From the NCBI RefSeq assembly GCF_023896955.1, contig NZ_JAMHIW010000005.1:248001-312000 (forward strand): 64,000 bases of DNA. The letters run 5' to 3'. The notes below the pieces were generated by a model. That model worked only from the letters and a program-made list of their open reading frames with translations, made no database searches and was not told where the DNA came from. The stretch is from Micromonospora sp. RHAY321. GTDB taxonomy: Bacteria > Actinomycetota > Actinomycetes > Mycobacteriales > Micromonosporaceae. The position numbers were made by a program, and so were the translations under genes. Positions 35,362 to 43,709 of this stretch are shown piece by piece (position 1 is the stretch's first letter; the number at the start of each line of letters is the position of its first letter).

Positions 35362-36384
35362 TCAGCCGACCGGTTGCGTTGTCGGGTCCGGGCGTACCGC
35401 CGGTTCGAGCAGCGACAACGTCCGCTGCTGCGCGTCGAGGCCGACACGGATGCCGACCGGCATCGGCAGATTCGGGCCGGCGTGTCCGAACTCGACGTTG
35501 CCCAGGACCGGGATGTCACGGTCGCCGAGGACGTCGAGGACTATCTCGGACAGGGTCGGGGACGCGTCGGGTGCCTCCAGCCCGTCGATCGCGTACGGGA
35601 TGCCCACGACCATGCCGGCAATCCGATCGAGGATGCCGCAGTGCCGCAGCACCTGCAGATAACTCCACACGTACGACGCCTGGCCACCCATCTCCTCCCA
35701 GAACAGCACCGCGCCGTCGAACCATTCGAGCGGCAGCGCGTAAGGCGTCGCCTGCGCCAGCACGATGCGATTGATCACCCCGCCGATCAGCCGGCCTTCG
35801 GCACGACCGGCACGCCAGCACTCCCACGACGGGCTGGCGGGCAGCGTGCCGATCGCCTCCGTACCGGTCAGCAGCGTCGAGTAGAGCTGTTCAAGTTCCG
35901 CTCGGCGCGCCGCGGGCGCAGCCTGCCACGCCCCGCCGAGTCCGGGCGTGGCCAGGTCGGCGTGGAACCCGACCAGACCCGTGCGTGCGTAGAGCACCAG
36001 GTGCAGCAGCGAGATGTCGCTGTAGCCGAGGATCGGCTTGGGGTCGGCAACGATCGCCTCGACGTCGATCAGGTCGAGGTAGCCGAGCGCCGTCTGGCCG
36101 CCGTCGTGCGCGATGATGGCACGCACCTCAGGATCACGTAGAAGAGCGTTGAAATCCCTGGCGATCTCCGCCGGCGTGGCCGCGCTCCACCAGTGGTGCC
36201 GCCCTGCTTCGAGCAGCGGTGCCCGACGTACGCGGAATCCCATCCGCTCGAGCACGACCACTGCCTGGTCGAGGTCGGGTTCGTAGGCGGCATGGAGCGG
36301 CCCGGACAGCGATGCGACAACGACGAGATCTCCGGGCCGCAGAGCACGAGGTCGAAGCAGTTGAGGCAGTGCCGGACCGGTCAC
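35362..36384 (-). CDS. LD-carboxypeptidase family protein (peptidase S66)
   Basis: 340 residues, GTG start. Family motifs: ALRPGDLVVVASLSGPL near the N-terminus, RAIIAHDGGQTALGYLDLID, the nucleophile Ser in ILGYSDISLLHL, LIGGVINRI, LFWEEMGGQASYVWSYLQVL and the C-terminal His in NVEFGHAGPNLPMPVG. S66 enzymes cleave the terminal D-Ala from tetrapeptide stems in the cytoplasm during wall recycling; MccF-like members instead cleave microcin-type peptide-nucleotides. The Trp-rich insert HHWWSA and WFDGAVLFWEEM leave both open. No signal peptide. Confidence 0.93.
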   Translation of the reverse strand: MTGPALPQLLRPRALRPGDLVVVASLSGPLHAAYEPDLDQAVVVLERMGFRVRRAPLLEAGRHHWWSAATPAEIARDFNALLRDPEVRAIIAHDGGQTALGYLDLIDVEAIVADPKPILGYSDISLLHLVLYARTGLVGFHADLATPGLGGAWQAAPAARRAELEQLYSTLLTGTEAIGTLPASPSWECWRAGRAEGRLIGGVINRIVLAQATPYALPLEWFDGAVLFWEEMGGQASYVWSYLQVLRHCGILDRIAGMVVGIPYAIDGLEAPDASPTLSEIVLDVLGDRDIPVLGNVEFGHAGPNLPMPVGIRVGLDAQQRTLSLLEPAVRPDPTTQPVG

Positions 36385-36477
36385 CGACGCAGTGTTCCAA
36401 CGCGCGTGACAACAGGCCAGGCATTAACCGACCGACCGCCCAGCAGGTGGGGCTCACCAACCACCGCAGGTCGATGG

Positions 36478-37122
36478 TCACCGTCTCCAGAACAGGAGGT
36501 GGGTGACTCCACTGGGGCTTGGCACCGAGTCGAGGTGGAAGCGGTCGAGAAGATCGGTGTGGCTCTCCCACAGCCGCTCACCGCGACCGAGGTCGACGGG
36601 CGCGACGGCGATGTGCATCGTGTCGACCAGGTCGGCCTCGATGAACTCACGGATCGTGGCTACTCCACCACCAAGGCGTACGTCCCGGTCGCCGGCGGCC
36701 CGCTTAGCGCGTGCCAGCGCCTCGACCGGGTCCGCGTCGAGGAAATGGAAAGTGGTGTCAGCCAGGGTGAACGACGGGCGTTCGTGGTGGGTGAGCACGA
36801 AGACCGGCGTGTGGAACGGTGGGTTGTCCCCCCACCACCCCTGCCACTCGTGGTTCTCCCAGGGGCCACGCTGGGGGCCGAACTTGTTGCGACCCATGAT
36901 CTCCGCGCCGATGTTGCAGTCGTAGTCGCGGGTCATGTAGTCGTCCAGCCCGCGAGTGCCGCCGGGTTCGGTTCGGTAGTGGAAGCTGGCGGTGGCGGCG
37001 CGCCAGGAGAACAGGGGGGCGGGGTCCGCGTGGCCGAAGGGCCGTTCCAAGCTCTGACCCTCACCTGTGCCGAATCCGTCACGCGACACGTTGAAGCACT
37101 GCACCCTCAACAGCTGCGGCAT
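36478..37122 (-). CDS. RibD C-terminal/DHFR-like reductase domain protein
   Basis: 214 residues from the ATG at 37122, which follows AAGGAGG at five bases. The fold is indicated by LRVQCFNVSRDGFGTGEGQS, MGRNKFGPQRGPW, TPVFVLTHHERPSF, FLDADPVEALARAKRAAG and VRLGGGVATIREFIEADLVD. This family shares the NADPH-binding fold of dihydrofolate reductase and RibG. Many stand-alone actinobacterial members are uncharacterised deaminase- or reductase-like proteins. A second family member lies at 37576-38277, with a VOC protein between them. Confidence 0.9.
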   Translation of the reverse strand: MPQLLRVQCFNVSRDGFGTGEGQSLERPFGHADPAPLFSWRAATASFHYRTEPGGTRGLDDYMTRDYDCNIGAEIMGRNKFGPQRGPWENHEWQGWWGDNPPFHTPVFVLTHHERPSFTLADTTFHFLDADPVEALARAKRAAGDRDVRLGGGVATIREFIEADLVDTMHIAVAPVDLGRGERLWESHTDLLDRFHLDSVPSPSGVTHLLFWRR

Positions 37123-37192
37123 CGATCCTCCTTGGTAACTGTTCAGCAGATCGGTACGGGGAAGGGCTAGTGTCCGTTTTGGAGGTGATCCC

Positions 37193-37558
37193 GTGTTCAC
37201 CGAAGCTTTTCCGATCGTGACGACGCCCGACCTGCCCCGGCTGATCGCGTTCTACCGGGACGTCGTCGGCTTCGAGCAGACCTACCGGTTTCCGGACGAC
37301 GGCGACCCGGAGTTCGTCGCACTCCGGCTGGGCAACAGCGAACTGGGCCTGGCCGCCGACCCGAAGGCGGGCGGCCCGTCCGCGGCACTGCGATGGGAGT
37401 TGTGCGTCTACGCCGACGACTGCGACGAGGCCGTGGACGTGCTGCGCGCCGCGGGTGCCACGGTCACCGAGGAGCCGGTCGACCAGCCCTGGGGTGAGCG
37501 GTCCGCCCGGGTCACCGACCCCGACGGCAACCGGTTGCTCGTGTTGTCGCGCCTGTAG
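37193..37558 (+). CDS. VOC-superfamily (glyoxalase/bleomycin-resistance fold) protein
   Basis: 121 residues, GTG preceded by GGAGGTGATC, an exact complement of the 16S rRNA tail, so translation should be strong. Pattern TTPDLPRLIAFYRDVVGFEQ, then FRFPDDGDPEFVALRLGNSE-like strand, ALRWELCVYADDCDEAVDVL and the C-terminal SARVTDPDGNRLLVLSRL typical of VOC proteins. Metal-ligand residues are not obvious enough to name a substrate. It reads away from the first DHFR-like gene and towards the second. Confidence 0.9.
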   Translation: MFTEAFPIVTTPDLPRLIAFYRDVVGFEQTYRFPDDGDPEFVALRLGNSELGLAADPKAGGPSAALRWELCVYADDCDEAVDVLRAAGATVTEEPVDQPWGERSARVTDPDGNRLLVLSRL

Positions 37559-37575
37559 GCGCCGGTCGCCGGGAA

Positions 37576-38277
37576 TCACTCGGTCGCCGTCGGGCCGCCG
37601 CCGCTGCCCCGGTCGTCGAGCACGAGCGGGGCGCGACCGGTCACCGCGTACCGGATGTGGGTGACCTGCGGCGTGTGGAGGACGCGGGTCGGCGTCAGCT
37701 CGATCCCCTCCTTCTCGCCCAGGTCGAGGTCCGCGTCGAACAGCCGGAGGCCGGTGCCGAGCACGACCGGTACGACGTGCAGCTCCAACTCGTCCAGCAG
37801 GCCGGCCTTGAGCACCTGCCGCACCAGGCTGCCGCCTCCGGCCACGGCGACGTTCCGGCCGCCGGCCGCCGCGCGTGCCTGCTCGACGGCGCTGGCCACA
37901 CCATCGGTGACGTAGGTGAAGCTGGTGCCACCTCCACGCAGGAGAGGCTGGCGGGGGCGGTGCGTGACGACGAAGACCGGCGCGCGGAACGGCGGCTCCT
38001 CGCCCCAGGGCACCTCACCTCCGTCGGCCATCCGCCGTCCCATCACGTACGCGCCGGCCGCCCCGAACGACTCGGCGACCACGTCGGAGTTGGTGTCCCG
38101 CTCCCCACCGGCGAAGCCCAGCCGTTCGCGCCACGCCATCGCCTCGGTCGCCCAGCGGGTGACCCGGAAGAAGCCGAGGCTCTCGGCCGAGCCCATCCAG
38201 TTGCCGTCGCCGGTGAACTGCGGGCCGGCGTAGAACCCGTCCACCGACACCGACAGCTGTGCGGTCACCTTCGTCAT
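37576..38277 (-). CDS. RibD C-terminal/DHFR-like reductase domain protein (second copy)
   Basis: 233 residues, ATG. Motifs: VTAQLSVSVDGFYAGPQFTG, AYVMGRRMADGG, APVFVVTHRPRQPLLRGGG, VEQARAAAGGRNVAVAGGGS and LLDELELHVVPVVLGTGLRL. The last segment is a hallmark of the family. It shares layout with the protein at 36478 but is clearly diverged from it. Its start is 96 bases from a perfect TGTGA-N6-TCACA site in the divergent promoter region with the LLM gene. Probably an NADPH-dependent oxidoreductase; substrate unknown. Confidence 0.9.
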   Translation of the reverse strand: MTKVTAQLSVSVDGFYAGPQFTGDGNWMGSAESLGFFRVTRWATEAMAWRERLGFAGGERDTNSDVVAESFGAAGAYVMGRRMADGGEVPWGEEPPFRAPVFVVTHRPRQPLLRGGGTSFTYVTDGVASAVEQARAAAGGRNVAVAGGGSLVRQVLKAGLLDELELHVVPVVLGTGLRLFDADLDLGEKEGIELTPTRVLHTPQVTHIRYAVTGRAPLVLDDRGSGGGPTATE

Positions 38278-38372
38278 CTCGTGTGGTTCCTCTCCCGTCG
38301 TGCGACACCCAGCCTGGGTGCTCGCTCAGCAACGGGTCGGAGCTGGGCCTACGAGTTCCTACCGAACACCTG

Positions 38373-38388
38373 TGTGACGACGGTCACA
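38373..38388. promoter_or_regulatory. Perfect CRP-type site TGTGACGACGGTCACA
   Basis: TGTGA-N6-TCACA with no mismatch, in the 210-base region between the divergent DHFR-like and LLM genes, about 100 bases from each start codon. It matches the sites of the cAMP receptor protein family, including actinobacterial Crp. Confidence 0.55.
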
Positions 38389-38487
38389 TATCGGGCAGCG
38401 CCAGGATCGACGGGCATGCCCGCAGGGTACGGGCCGGCCGGAACGGGTGGAAGCCCGATCGCCACCGGCACGGCTAGGCTGGCGATC

Positions 38488-39366
38488 ATGCGGATTGGCA
38501 TCGTGATCCTGCCGGACCAGCGCTGGGCGGAGTCGCAGCGTCGCTGGCGACAGGTCGACGAGTGGGGCTTCGACCACGCCTGGACGTACGACCACCTGGG
38601 TTGGCGGGACCTGGTGGACGGCCCGTGGTTCGACTCGATGACCACGCTGACGGCAGCCGCGACGGTGACCTCCCGGATTCGGCTGGGCACCCTGGTGGCG
38701 TCGCCGAACTTCCGGCACCCGGCCGCGTTCGCCCGGCAGATCACCACTGTGGACGACGTTTCCGGCGGTCGGCTGCTGCTCGGTTTGGGCGCGGGCGGCA
38801 TCGGGTTCGACTCGGCGGTGCTGGGCGGCGAGACGCTGCCGCCGCGCCAGAGAGTCGACCGGTTCGCCGAGTTCACCGAACTGTTGGACCTGATCCTGCG
38901 GGAGGACGGCACCACCTGGCGTGGTGACTGGTTCACGGCGGTGGACGCGCGCAACAACCCGGGTTGTGTGCAGCAGCCCCGGGTGCCGTTCGTGGTGGCC
39001 GCCAACGGGCCGCGGTCGATGCGGCTGGTGGCCCGGTTCGGTCAGGGCTGGGTGACCACCGGCACCGAGGCGGAGGACGTGGAGGGCTGGTGGGGCACCG
39101 TGTCGGCGCTGTGCGCCCGGATGGACCGGACGCTGGACGAGGCCGGCCGCGACCCGGCGACCCTGGACCGCTACCTGTCACTGGACGCGGCCCCGGTCTT
39201 CTCGCTCAGCAGCGCCCAGTTCTTCGCCGACCAGGTCGGCCGCGCCGCCGATCTCGGTTTCACCGACGTGGTGACGCACTGGCCGCGGGCCAGCAGCTGG
39301 TACGCCGGTGACGAGGCCGTCCTGGCGGACGTGGCGACCCGACTGCTGCCAGAGCTGCGCGGCTGA
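38488..39366 (+). CDS. LLM-class (luciferase-like) flavin/F420-dependent oxidoreductase
   Basis: 292 residues from the ATG at 38488. Motifs: RIGIVILPDQRWAE, WGFDHAWTYDHLGWRDLVDG, SRIRLGTLVASPNFRHPAAF and GGRLLLGLGAGGIGFDS, then VPFVVAANGPRSMRLVARFG and a C-terminal EAVLADVATRLLPELRG. The TIM-barrel luciferase fold binds FMN or F420. In actinobacteria F420-dependent members reduce or oxidise varied substrates, and the cofactor cannot be told from this sequence alone. Divergent from the DHFR-like gene, with a CRP-type site between. Confidence 0.92.
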   Translation: MRIGIVILPDQRWAESQRRWRQVDEWGFDHAWTYDHLGWRDLVDGPWFDSMTTLTAAATVTSRIRLGTLVASPNFRHPAAFARQITTVDDVSGGRLLLGLGAGGIGFDSAVLGGETLPPRQRVDRFAEFTELLDLILREDGTTWRGDWFTAVDARNNPGCVQQPRVPFVVAANGPRSMRLVARFGQGWVTTGTEAEDVEGWWGTVSALCARMDRTLDEAGRDPATLDRYLSLDAAPVFSLSSAQFFADQVGRAADLGFTDVVTHWPRASSWYAGDEAVLADVATRLLPELRG

Positions 39367-39390
39367 GCCGCGCCGCCTGCATCGCCGACG

Positions 39391-39822
39391 TCACGTGCCC
39401 AGGTCGCCGCTGGCCACGCCGCCCTCGCCGCCGGAGACGAGCCGCAGCCGGAGGCAGACGATCGGGGTGTCGTCGTCGACCGGGGTGCCGAGCCGCGCCC
39501 AGTAGGCCGAGTGGCCGGCCCGCCACTCCTCGATCGAGCGGTCACCCTCACCTTCGGAGCGGGCGAAGTCCCAGGGCACGTCGGCGAAGCGGACCACCTC
39601 CACGCCGGTGATCTCCACGACGCCGGCCAGCGCGTCGTCGTCGTCGACGAGGGCCAGCCGTTCGCCGACCCGCTCCAGCTCCTCGTTCTCTGCGGCGTAC
39701 TCGGCGAGCCGGCCGGCCGTGGCGGTCTTCACGCCGGCCAGCACCAGGGTGTTCAGGGTCGCCCGTAGTTCGCCCGGGGTGCCGAGGGCGAGCGTGCGCA
39801 GGTCACCGATCCGAGGCCACAT
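39391..39822 (-). CDS. ASCH-domain protein
   Basis: 143 residues from the ATG at 39822. ASCH signature GVKTATAGRLAEYAAENEEL, VGERLALVDDDDALAGVVEI, VEVVRFADVPWDFARSEGEG and SIEEWRAGHSAYWARLG. ASCH proteins form a beta-barrel related to PUA domains; some bacterial members hydrolyse N4-acetylcytidine (YqfB), others bind RNA. The Lys-Thr-x-T segment and the Trp/Asp/Glu-rich C-terminal strand are typical. No partner is obvious. Convergent with the LLM gene. Confidence 0.88.
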   Translation of the reverse strand: MWPRIGDLRTLALGTPGELRATLNTLVLAGVKTATAGRLAEYAAENEELERVGERLALVDDDDALAGVVEITGVEVVRFADVPWDFARSEGEGDRSIEEWRAGHSAYWARLGTPVDDDTPIVCLRLRLVSGGEGGVASGDLGT

Positions 39823-39878
39823 CCTGCCGAGGCTAGGCCAGCGCGGCCCGCGCCGCCGCCGCAATACGCCGCGCCCGG

Positions 39879-40937
39879 TCAGATGAGCTGGCCGGCGTAG
39901 CCGGCGGCGCCGAGCAGCCGGTCGTCGCCGGTGGCGGCGTGCGCGTCGAGCACCGCGTCGGCCAGCTTGACCACGTGCGCGTCACCGTGCCGGGCCGCTC
40001 GGGCGAAGACCTCCGCCGGGGTAGCGGCCGGCACGGTCGGCGGCGCGATTCCGTCCGTCGGGGCGTACACCGAGGTCACGGCCGCCGTCGCGGCCCAGGC
40101 CGCGGCGAGGCTCGGTGCCCAGAGTGCCCGGTCCAGTGCCGGCAGGGTACGCAGCACCGCGGTCGGCGCGGTGACCGCGTGCACCAGCATGACCGGCGCG
40201 GCGTGCCCGAAGCGCAGGTAGTCCAGGCCGGCCCGGTGCACCAGCGTGGCGAGCCCTCGCTCCGCCTCGGCCGGGGTCCGCGCGGGGCGCAGCGCCGCGA
40301 GCGCGGGCTCCCACCGGGGTACGCCTCGCAGCCGGCCCAGCCGGTCCAGGATGCCCCCGGACCGGTCGTCGATGCGGGGCAGCGCGGCCAGGGCGGCGGC
40401 CACGTCCGGCCCTCCCGCCTCGGCGGAGTGGTGCTCGCTCGACGCCGCCGGGTCGAGGATTCCGTCGGCACCGGGGACGGGCTGCCAGCGGGCCGCCCAG
40501 TAGCCGAGGGCCTGGCCCAGCTCGGTGAGCCGCTGCGGGTTCGCGTCGGCCGTGTCGAGCGCGCGTACGGCGTGCCCGACCCGGATCACGCCGTGGGTGG
40601 CGCCGGCGGCGATTCCGGGCAGCAGCCGAGGCCACCAGGTGCCGAGCACCTCCCGCCACGGGTGCTCGCGCAGTTCCCGGTCGAAGTGGGCGAGCCAGTC
40701 GCCGGCCCGCTTCGGGTCACCGAGTGCCTCCCGCCAGTCGTCGATCGGGCGCAGCCCTCTGGGCAGGTCGTCGAGGCGACCGAGGTAGTCGTCGAGCCAG
40801 CGGTGCACCCGCTGCTGGTGCCCGTGCCGGGCCAGCGCCTCGACGGCCATCGGCCCGTGGTTGGACAACCAGCCCTCGTATTCGGGGCCGGTGCGGTGCA
40901 GCCGTTCGTACGCCTCGTCGAGAATCCCGTCGCTCAT
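39879..40937 (-). CDS. Questin-oxidase family protein (DUF4243)
   Basis: 352 residues, ATG. Family features: LHRTGPEYEGWLSNHGPMAV near the N-terminus, VHRWLDDYLGRLDDLPRGL, THGVIRVGHAVRAL, LVHAVTAPTAVLRTLPAL and HGDAHVVKLADAVLDAHAAT. These resemble the fungal questin oxidases, which perform a Baeyer-Villiger-type ring cleavage of anthraquinones, but bacterial homologues are mostly uncharacterised and lack an obvious cofactor motif. Repeated conserved His residues suggest metal or substrate binding. No secondary-metabolite genes surround it, so a housekeeping role cannot be excluded. Confidence 0.85.
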   Translation of the reverse strand: MSDGILDEAYERLHRTGPEYEGWLSNHGPMAVEALARHGHQQRVHRWLDDYLGRLDDLPRGLRPIDDWREALGDPKRAGDWLAHFDRELREHPWREVLGTWWPRLLPGIAAGATHGVIRVGHAVRALDTADANPQRLTELGQALGYWAARWQPVPGADGILDPAASSEHHSAEAGGPDVAAALAALPRIDDRSGGILDRLGRLRGVPRWEPALAALRPARTPAEAERGLATLVHRAGLDYLRFGHAAPVMLVHAVTAPTAVLRTLPALDRALWAPSLAAAWAATAAVTSVYAPTDGIAPPTVPAATPAEVFARAARHGDAHVVKLADAVLDAHAATGDDRLLGAAGYAGQLI

Positions 40938-40970
40938 GTGCCGATCGTCGGAGATGAACCAAGGTTCAGG

Positions 40971-41522
40971 TCAAGACGGCAGATCCGCGCCGGCGATCAG
41001 ACCGGTGATCCGCAGCGCGGTCGCGACGTCGGGCGGGCAGTCGACGGCCACCACGGAGGTGCCCAGCACCTCGGAACCGCGCGCCGCGCAGATGTCGTAC
41101 AGGGCGCGGATCTGTGCCCCGGTGCGCACCCAGTCGTCCACCACCAGGACGCGGTCGCCGGGGTTGAGGTGCCGGTCCCGCACGGCCAGGTCGACCCGCC
41201 GGCCCCGGTAGTCCGGCGGGCTCTGCGCCCAGGTGAGCGGCCCGGCCGGCAGCCGTCCGTCGCCGGGCTTGTGCGCGGCCACGAAGCCGACCCCGAGGGC
41301 GGTGGCGGCCAGTGGCCCGAGCAGCAGCCCGGTGACCGCGGGGGCGAGGACGACGGTGGGCCGGGCGGCCCGGTACGGCGCCACGAGGGCCGGCCCCAAC
41401 TCGGCCAGCACCGCCGGGTCGCGCCACCAACCGGAGATGTCGCTGACCAGGTGGCTGGTGCCCGGCCCGGGGTCGATCCACCGGAACATGGCGGTGAGGC
41501 GTTCGGTCAGCTCGGCGGGCAT
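40971..41522 (-). CDS. Phosphoribosyltransferase-domain protein
   Basis: 183 residues from the ATG at 41522 (CAGGATGG upstream). Type I PRTase fold with the PRPP-binding motif [14 protein letters not shown] near residue 142, preceded by [20 protein letters not shown] and [12 protein letters not shown]. The motif has the expected acidic pair followed by Thr-Gly. The substrate base is not clear: adenine-, orotate- or xanthine-type enzymes share this core. It could also be a PRTase-fold regulator. Divergent from the RlpA-like gene across about 190 bases. Confidence 0.85.
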   Translation of the reverse strand: MPAELTERLTAMFRWIDPGPGTSHLVSDISGWWRDPAVLAELGPALVAPYRAARPTVVLAPAVTGLLLGPLAATALGVGFVAAHKPGDGRLPAGPLTWAQSPPDYRGRRVDLAVRDRHLNPGDRVLVVDDWVRTGAQIRALYDICAARGSEVLGTSVVAVDCPPDVATALRITGLIAGADLPS

Positions 41523-41640
41523 CCGTCCATCCTGGGGCACGCGTGCCCGGCGTGTCGGCACCCGGGCCGGGCGGCCCATCCCGCCTCGGATGATCGGCTA
41601 CACGTACCAGCGCAAATGCGGTCATACCACGATGATCACG

Positions 41641-41671
41641 TTGACGTCGGAAGTGCTTCTCTCGTTACGGT
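41641..41671 (+). promoter_or_regulatory. Weak candidate promoter of the RlpA-like gene
   Basis: TTGACG (41641-41646) and TACGGT (41666-41671) with a 19-base spacer. The -35 is good, the -10 only moderate and the spacer long. Confidence 0.3.
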
Positions 41672-41709
41672 CCGACCCGGTTTGTTCAGTCGACGAAAGG
41701 ACCGGGCCG

Positions 41710-42342
41710 GTGGCTGGTAGGCACTCCCGTACCCGCATGTTCTCCTCCCCGGCGGGCATTGCGGCCACCGCGGCGGTCGGCGTCGCGCTCGCCGTCGGAG
41801 GCACCGTCGGCGCCGTGCAGTTGACCTCGGGCTCCGCCCAGCCGGAGCAGGCCGCCATCGAGTTCGTGCCGACCGCCACCCCCAGCAGCCCTGCCGCGAG
41901 TTCCCCGGCGGCCTCCCCGAGTGCCAGTGCCTCCCCGAGTGCGTCGGCCAGCCCGTCCGCCAGCCGCTCGCCGCAGGCCGCCTCCCGGAACAAGGCCCGC
42001 ACCGCCGCGCCGAAGCCGACCCCGACCGCGAAGAAGACCACGGCGAAGCCGAAGGTCCTGGAGAGCGGCTCGTGCGGCGCGTCCTTCTACTCCGACGGTC
42101 AGCTCACCGCCAACGGTGAGTCGTTCAACCCGAACGAGCTGACCGCGGCCCACAAGACCCTGCCGTTCGACACCCGGGTCCGGGTGACCAACCCGAGCAG
42201 CGGCAAGTCGGTCCTGGTGCGCATCAACGACCGCGGTCCGTTCATCGACGGCCGCTGCCTCGACCTCTCCCGGGCCGCGTTCGCCACCATCGCCTCGGTC
42301 GACGTGGGCGCGCTGACCGTCAGGTACGAGGTCCTCGGCTGA
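41710..42342 (+). CDS. RlpA-like double-psi beta-barrel protein, membrane-anchored
   Basis: 210 residues from the GTG at 41710 (AAAGGA about nine bases upstream); an ATG at 41737 is an alternative. Hydrophobic segment about 15-40 serves as signal or anchor. A Pro/Ser/Ala-rich linker (about 55-120) spans the wall. The DPBB domain (about 122-210) has [40 protein letters not shown] and [20 protein letters not shown], including the Asp of NDRGPF. RlpA-type proteins bind denuded glycan strands and some act as lytic transglycosylases. It is one of several wall-remodelling genes in the window. Confidence 0.92.
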   Translation: MAGRHSRTRMFSSPAGIAATAAVGVALAVGGTVGAVQLTSGSAQPEQAAIEFVPTATPSSPAASSPAASPSASASPSASASPSASRSPQAASRNKARTAAPKPTPTAKKTTAKPKVLESGSCGASFYSDGQLTANGESFNPNELTAAHKTLPFDTRVRVTNPSSGKSVLVRINDRGPFIDGRCLDLSRAAFATIASVDVGALTVRYEVLG

Positions 42343-42443
42343 CCGGCGTGGCCGACGCCGATCTGGTCGGACACCCGGGCCGGGTGGACAGAACATCCTC
42401 AGACGACGGGCCAGGTTCATTCACCCGTTCACGAGGATCAGGC

Positions 42444-43571
42444 ATGCTGTCCCTCGTACCCACGCGACTCCTCCAGTCGGGCCGTAGCCCGCTGAGCCCC
42501 GGATCCCGCGCCGGCCTCGGCGCGGCCCTCGTTCTGCTCGCGATCGTCTCGGCCGTGGAGGTGGCGGACGGCCGCAGGGCGCACTACGTCGCGCTGCTGG
42601 TGGCCGCCCCGTTCCTCGCCGCCTCCCTGGCGTCCTGGTCGGTGGTGCTCGGGGTGGGCACCGCGGCGACCCTGATCGGGGCCGGCTTCGCCGTGGTCGA
42701 GCCGAAGATGTCGCTGGTCACCTCGGCCAACGTGGTCGCGGTCGCGCTCGCCACCGGGCTGGCCGTCGCGGTGGCGTCGGTGCGGCAGCGGCAGGCGGAG
42801 CAGATCGGTGAGTTGTCCAAGCTCGCCTCGGTGGCCCAGCAGGCGGTGCTGCGTCCCCTCGGCCCGCAGGTCGGCACGCTCTCGGTGGCCGGCCGCTACA
42901 TCTCCTCCACCGCGACCGCCCAGATAGGCGGCGACCTGTACGAGGCGATCGACACGCCGTACGGCGTGCGCATGATCATCGGTGACGTGCGCGGCAAGGG
43001 CCTGGACGCCGTCCGGCTGGCCAGCATCGTCCTCGGTTCCTACCGGCACGTGGCCTACGAACGGGCCGACCTGCGCGCCGTCGTCGCGGACCTGGATCGC
43101 GCGGTGGCCCGCAACGTCGGCGACGAGGACTTCGTGACCGCGGCGCTGGTGGAGGAGCGTGGCGGCACGCTCACGATCGTCAACTGCGGGCATCCTCCGC
43201 CGCTGCTGCTGCGTCGGGGCGCGGTGATCCCGCTGGAGCCGCCGGCACCGGCACCCCCGCTCGGGTTCATGCCGGTGGTCCGCCCCCGGGTCGAGCGCCT
43301 GGAGCCCGGTGACCGGTTGCTGCTGTTCACCGACGGTCTCGGTGAGGCGCGGCGGGACGGCGAGTTCTTCCCCACGGCCGACCGGGCCTGGCGGCTGCTC
43401 GGCCACGGTACGGTCGCCGACGGGCTGGCCTCGCTGGAGACGGCCCTGGTCGAGTGGGTGCACGGCCGGCTCGACGACGACATCGCGCTGGTCCTGATGG
43501 AGTACGTTGGCGCCCGGACCGGGGTGGCTGCAGCCGTGCCGAGCTGGGAAGTCGGCGCCACCGAGAGCTGA
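42444..43571 (+). CDS. Membrane SpoIIE-type (PP2C) serine phosphatase
   Basis: 375 residues from the ATG at 42444 (GAGGA upstream). Residues 20-120 hold about four membrane segments. A short helix (about 125-150, SVRQRQAEQIGELSKLASVA) leads to a SpoIIE/RsbU PP2C domain with metal-binding GGDLYEAIDTPYGVRMIIGD, VRGKGLDAVR, NCGHPPPLLLRRG and LLLFTDGLGEARR, ending DDDIALVLMEYV. Such phosphatases usually dephosphorylate anti-sigma-factor antagonists in stress or developmental partner-switching. No kinase or antagonist gene is adjacent. Confidence 0.92.
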   Translation: MLSLVPTRLLQSGRSPLSPGSRAGLGAALVLLAIVSAVEVADGRRAHYVALLVAAPFLAASLASWSVVLGVGTAATLIGAGFAVVEPKMSLVTSANVVAVALATGLAVAVASVRQRQAEQIGELSKLASVAQQAVLRPLGPQVGTLSVAGRYISSTATAQIGGDLYEAIDTPYGVRMIIGDVRGKGLDAVRLASIVLGSYRHVAYERADLRAVVADLDRAVARNVGDEDFVTAALVEERGGTLTIVNCGHPPPLLLRRGAVIPLEPPAPAPPLGFMPVVRPRVERLEPGDRLLLFTDGLGEARRDGEFFPTADRAWRLLGHGTVADGLASLETALVEWVHGRLDDDIALVLMEYVGARTGVAAAVPSWEVGATES

Positions 43572-43642
43572 CCGACCGACTGGGCGGCCCGGACGGCGCG
43601 AGTGTGTAATGGCCGTCACTTACGAGATCCGCTTGTCGCTGG

Positions 43643-43656
43643 CTACCCGCGAGTAA
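43643..43656. promoter_or_regulatory. Second, weaker operator-like site CTACCCGCGAGTAA
   Basis: It fits TTACY-N4-RGTAA with only the first base off, and lies 10 bases upstream of the stronger palindrome at 43667-43682. Two sites in tandem suggest cooperative binding. Confidence 0.4.
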
Positions 43657-43666
43657 TACAGTCGGG

Positions 43667-43682
43667 GTTACTGATCGGTAAC
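43667..43682. promoter_or_regulatory. Candidate operator GTTACTGATCGGTAAC upstream of the acyl-CoA dehydrogenase
   Basis: Inverted arms GTTAC and GTAAC; the 16-mer agrees with its own reverse complement at 14 positions. It ends 27 bases before the ATG, where a repressor would overlap the promoter or leader. It is near-identical to the site ahead of the EtfD-like gene. Confidence 0.6.
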
Positions 43683-43709
43683 ACCTGTCCGGAAGCGGGG
43701 CCAGTGAGC

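Noticed and set aside
39879-41720. 593-codon plus-strand frame across the questin-oxidase-like and phosphoribosyltransferase genes
   Set aside because: It spans two well-supported minus-strand genes and their gap, with no domain and strong Arg/Gly/Val bias.
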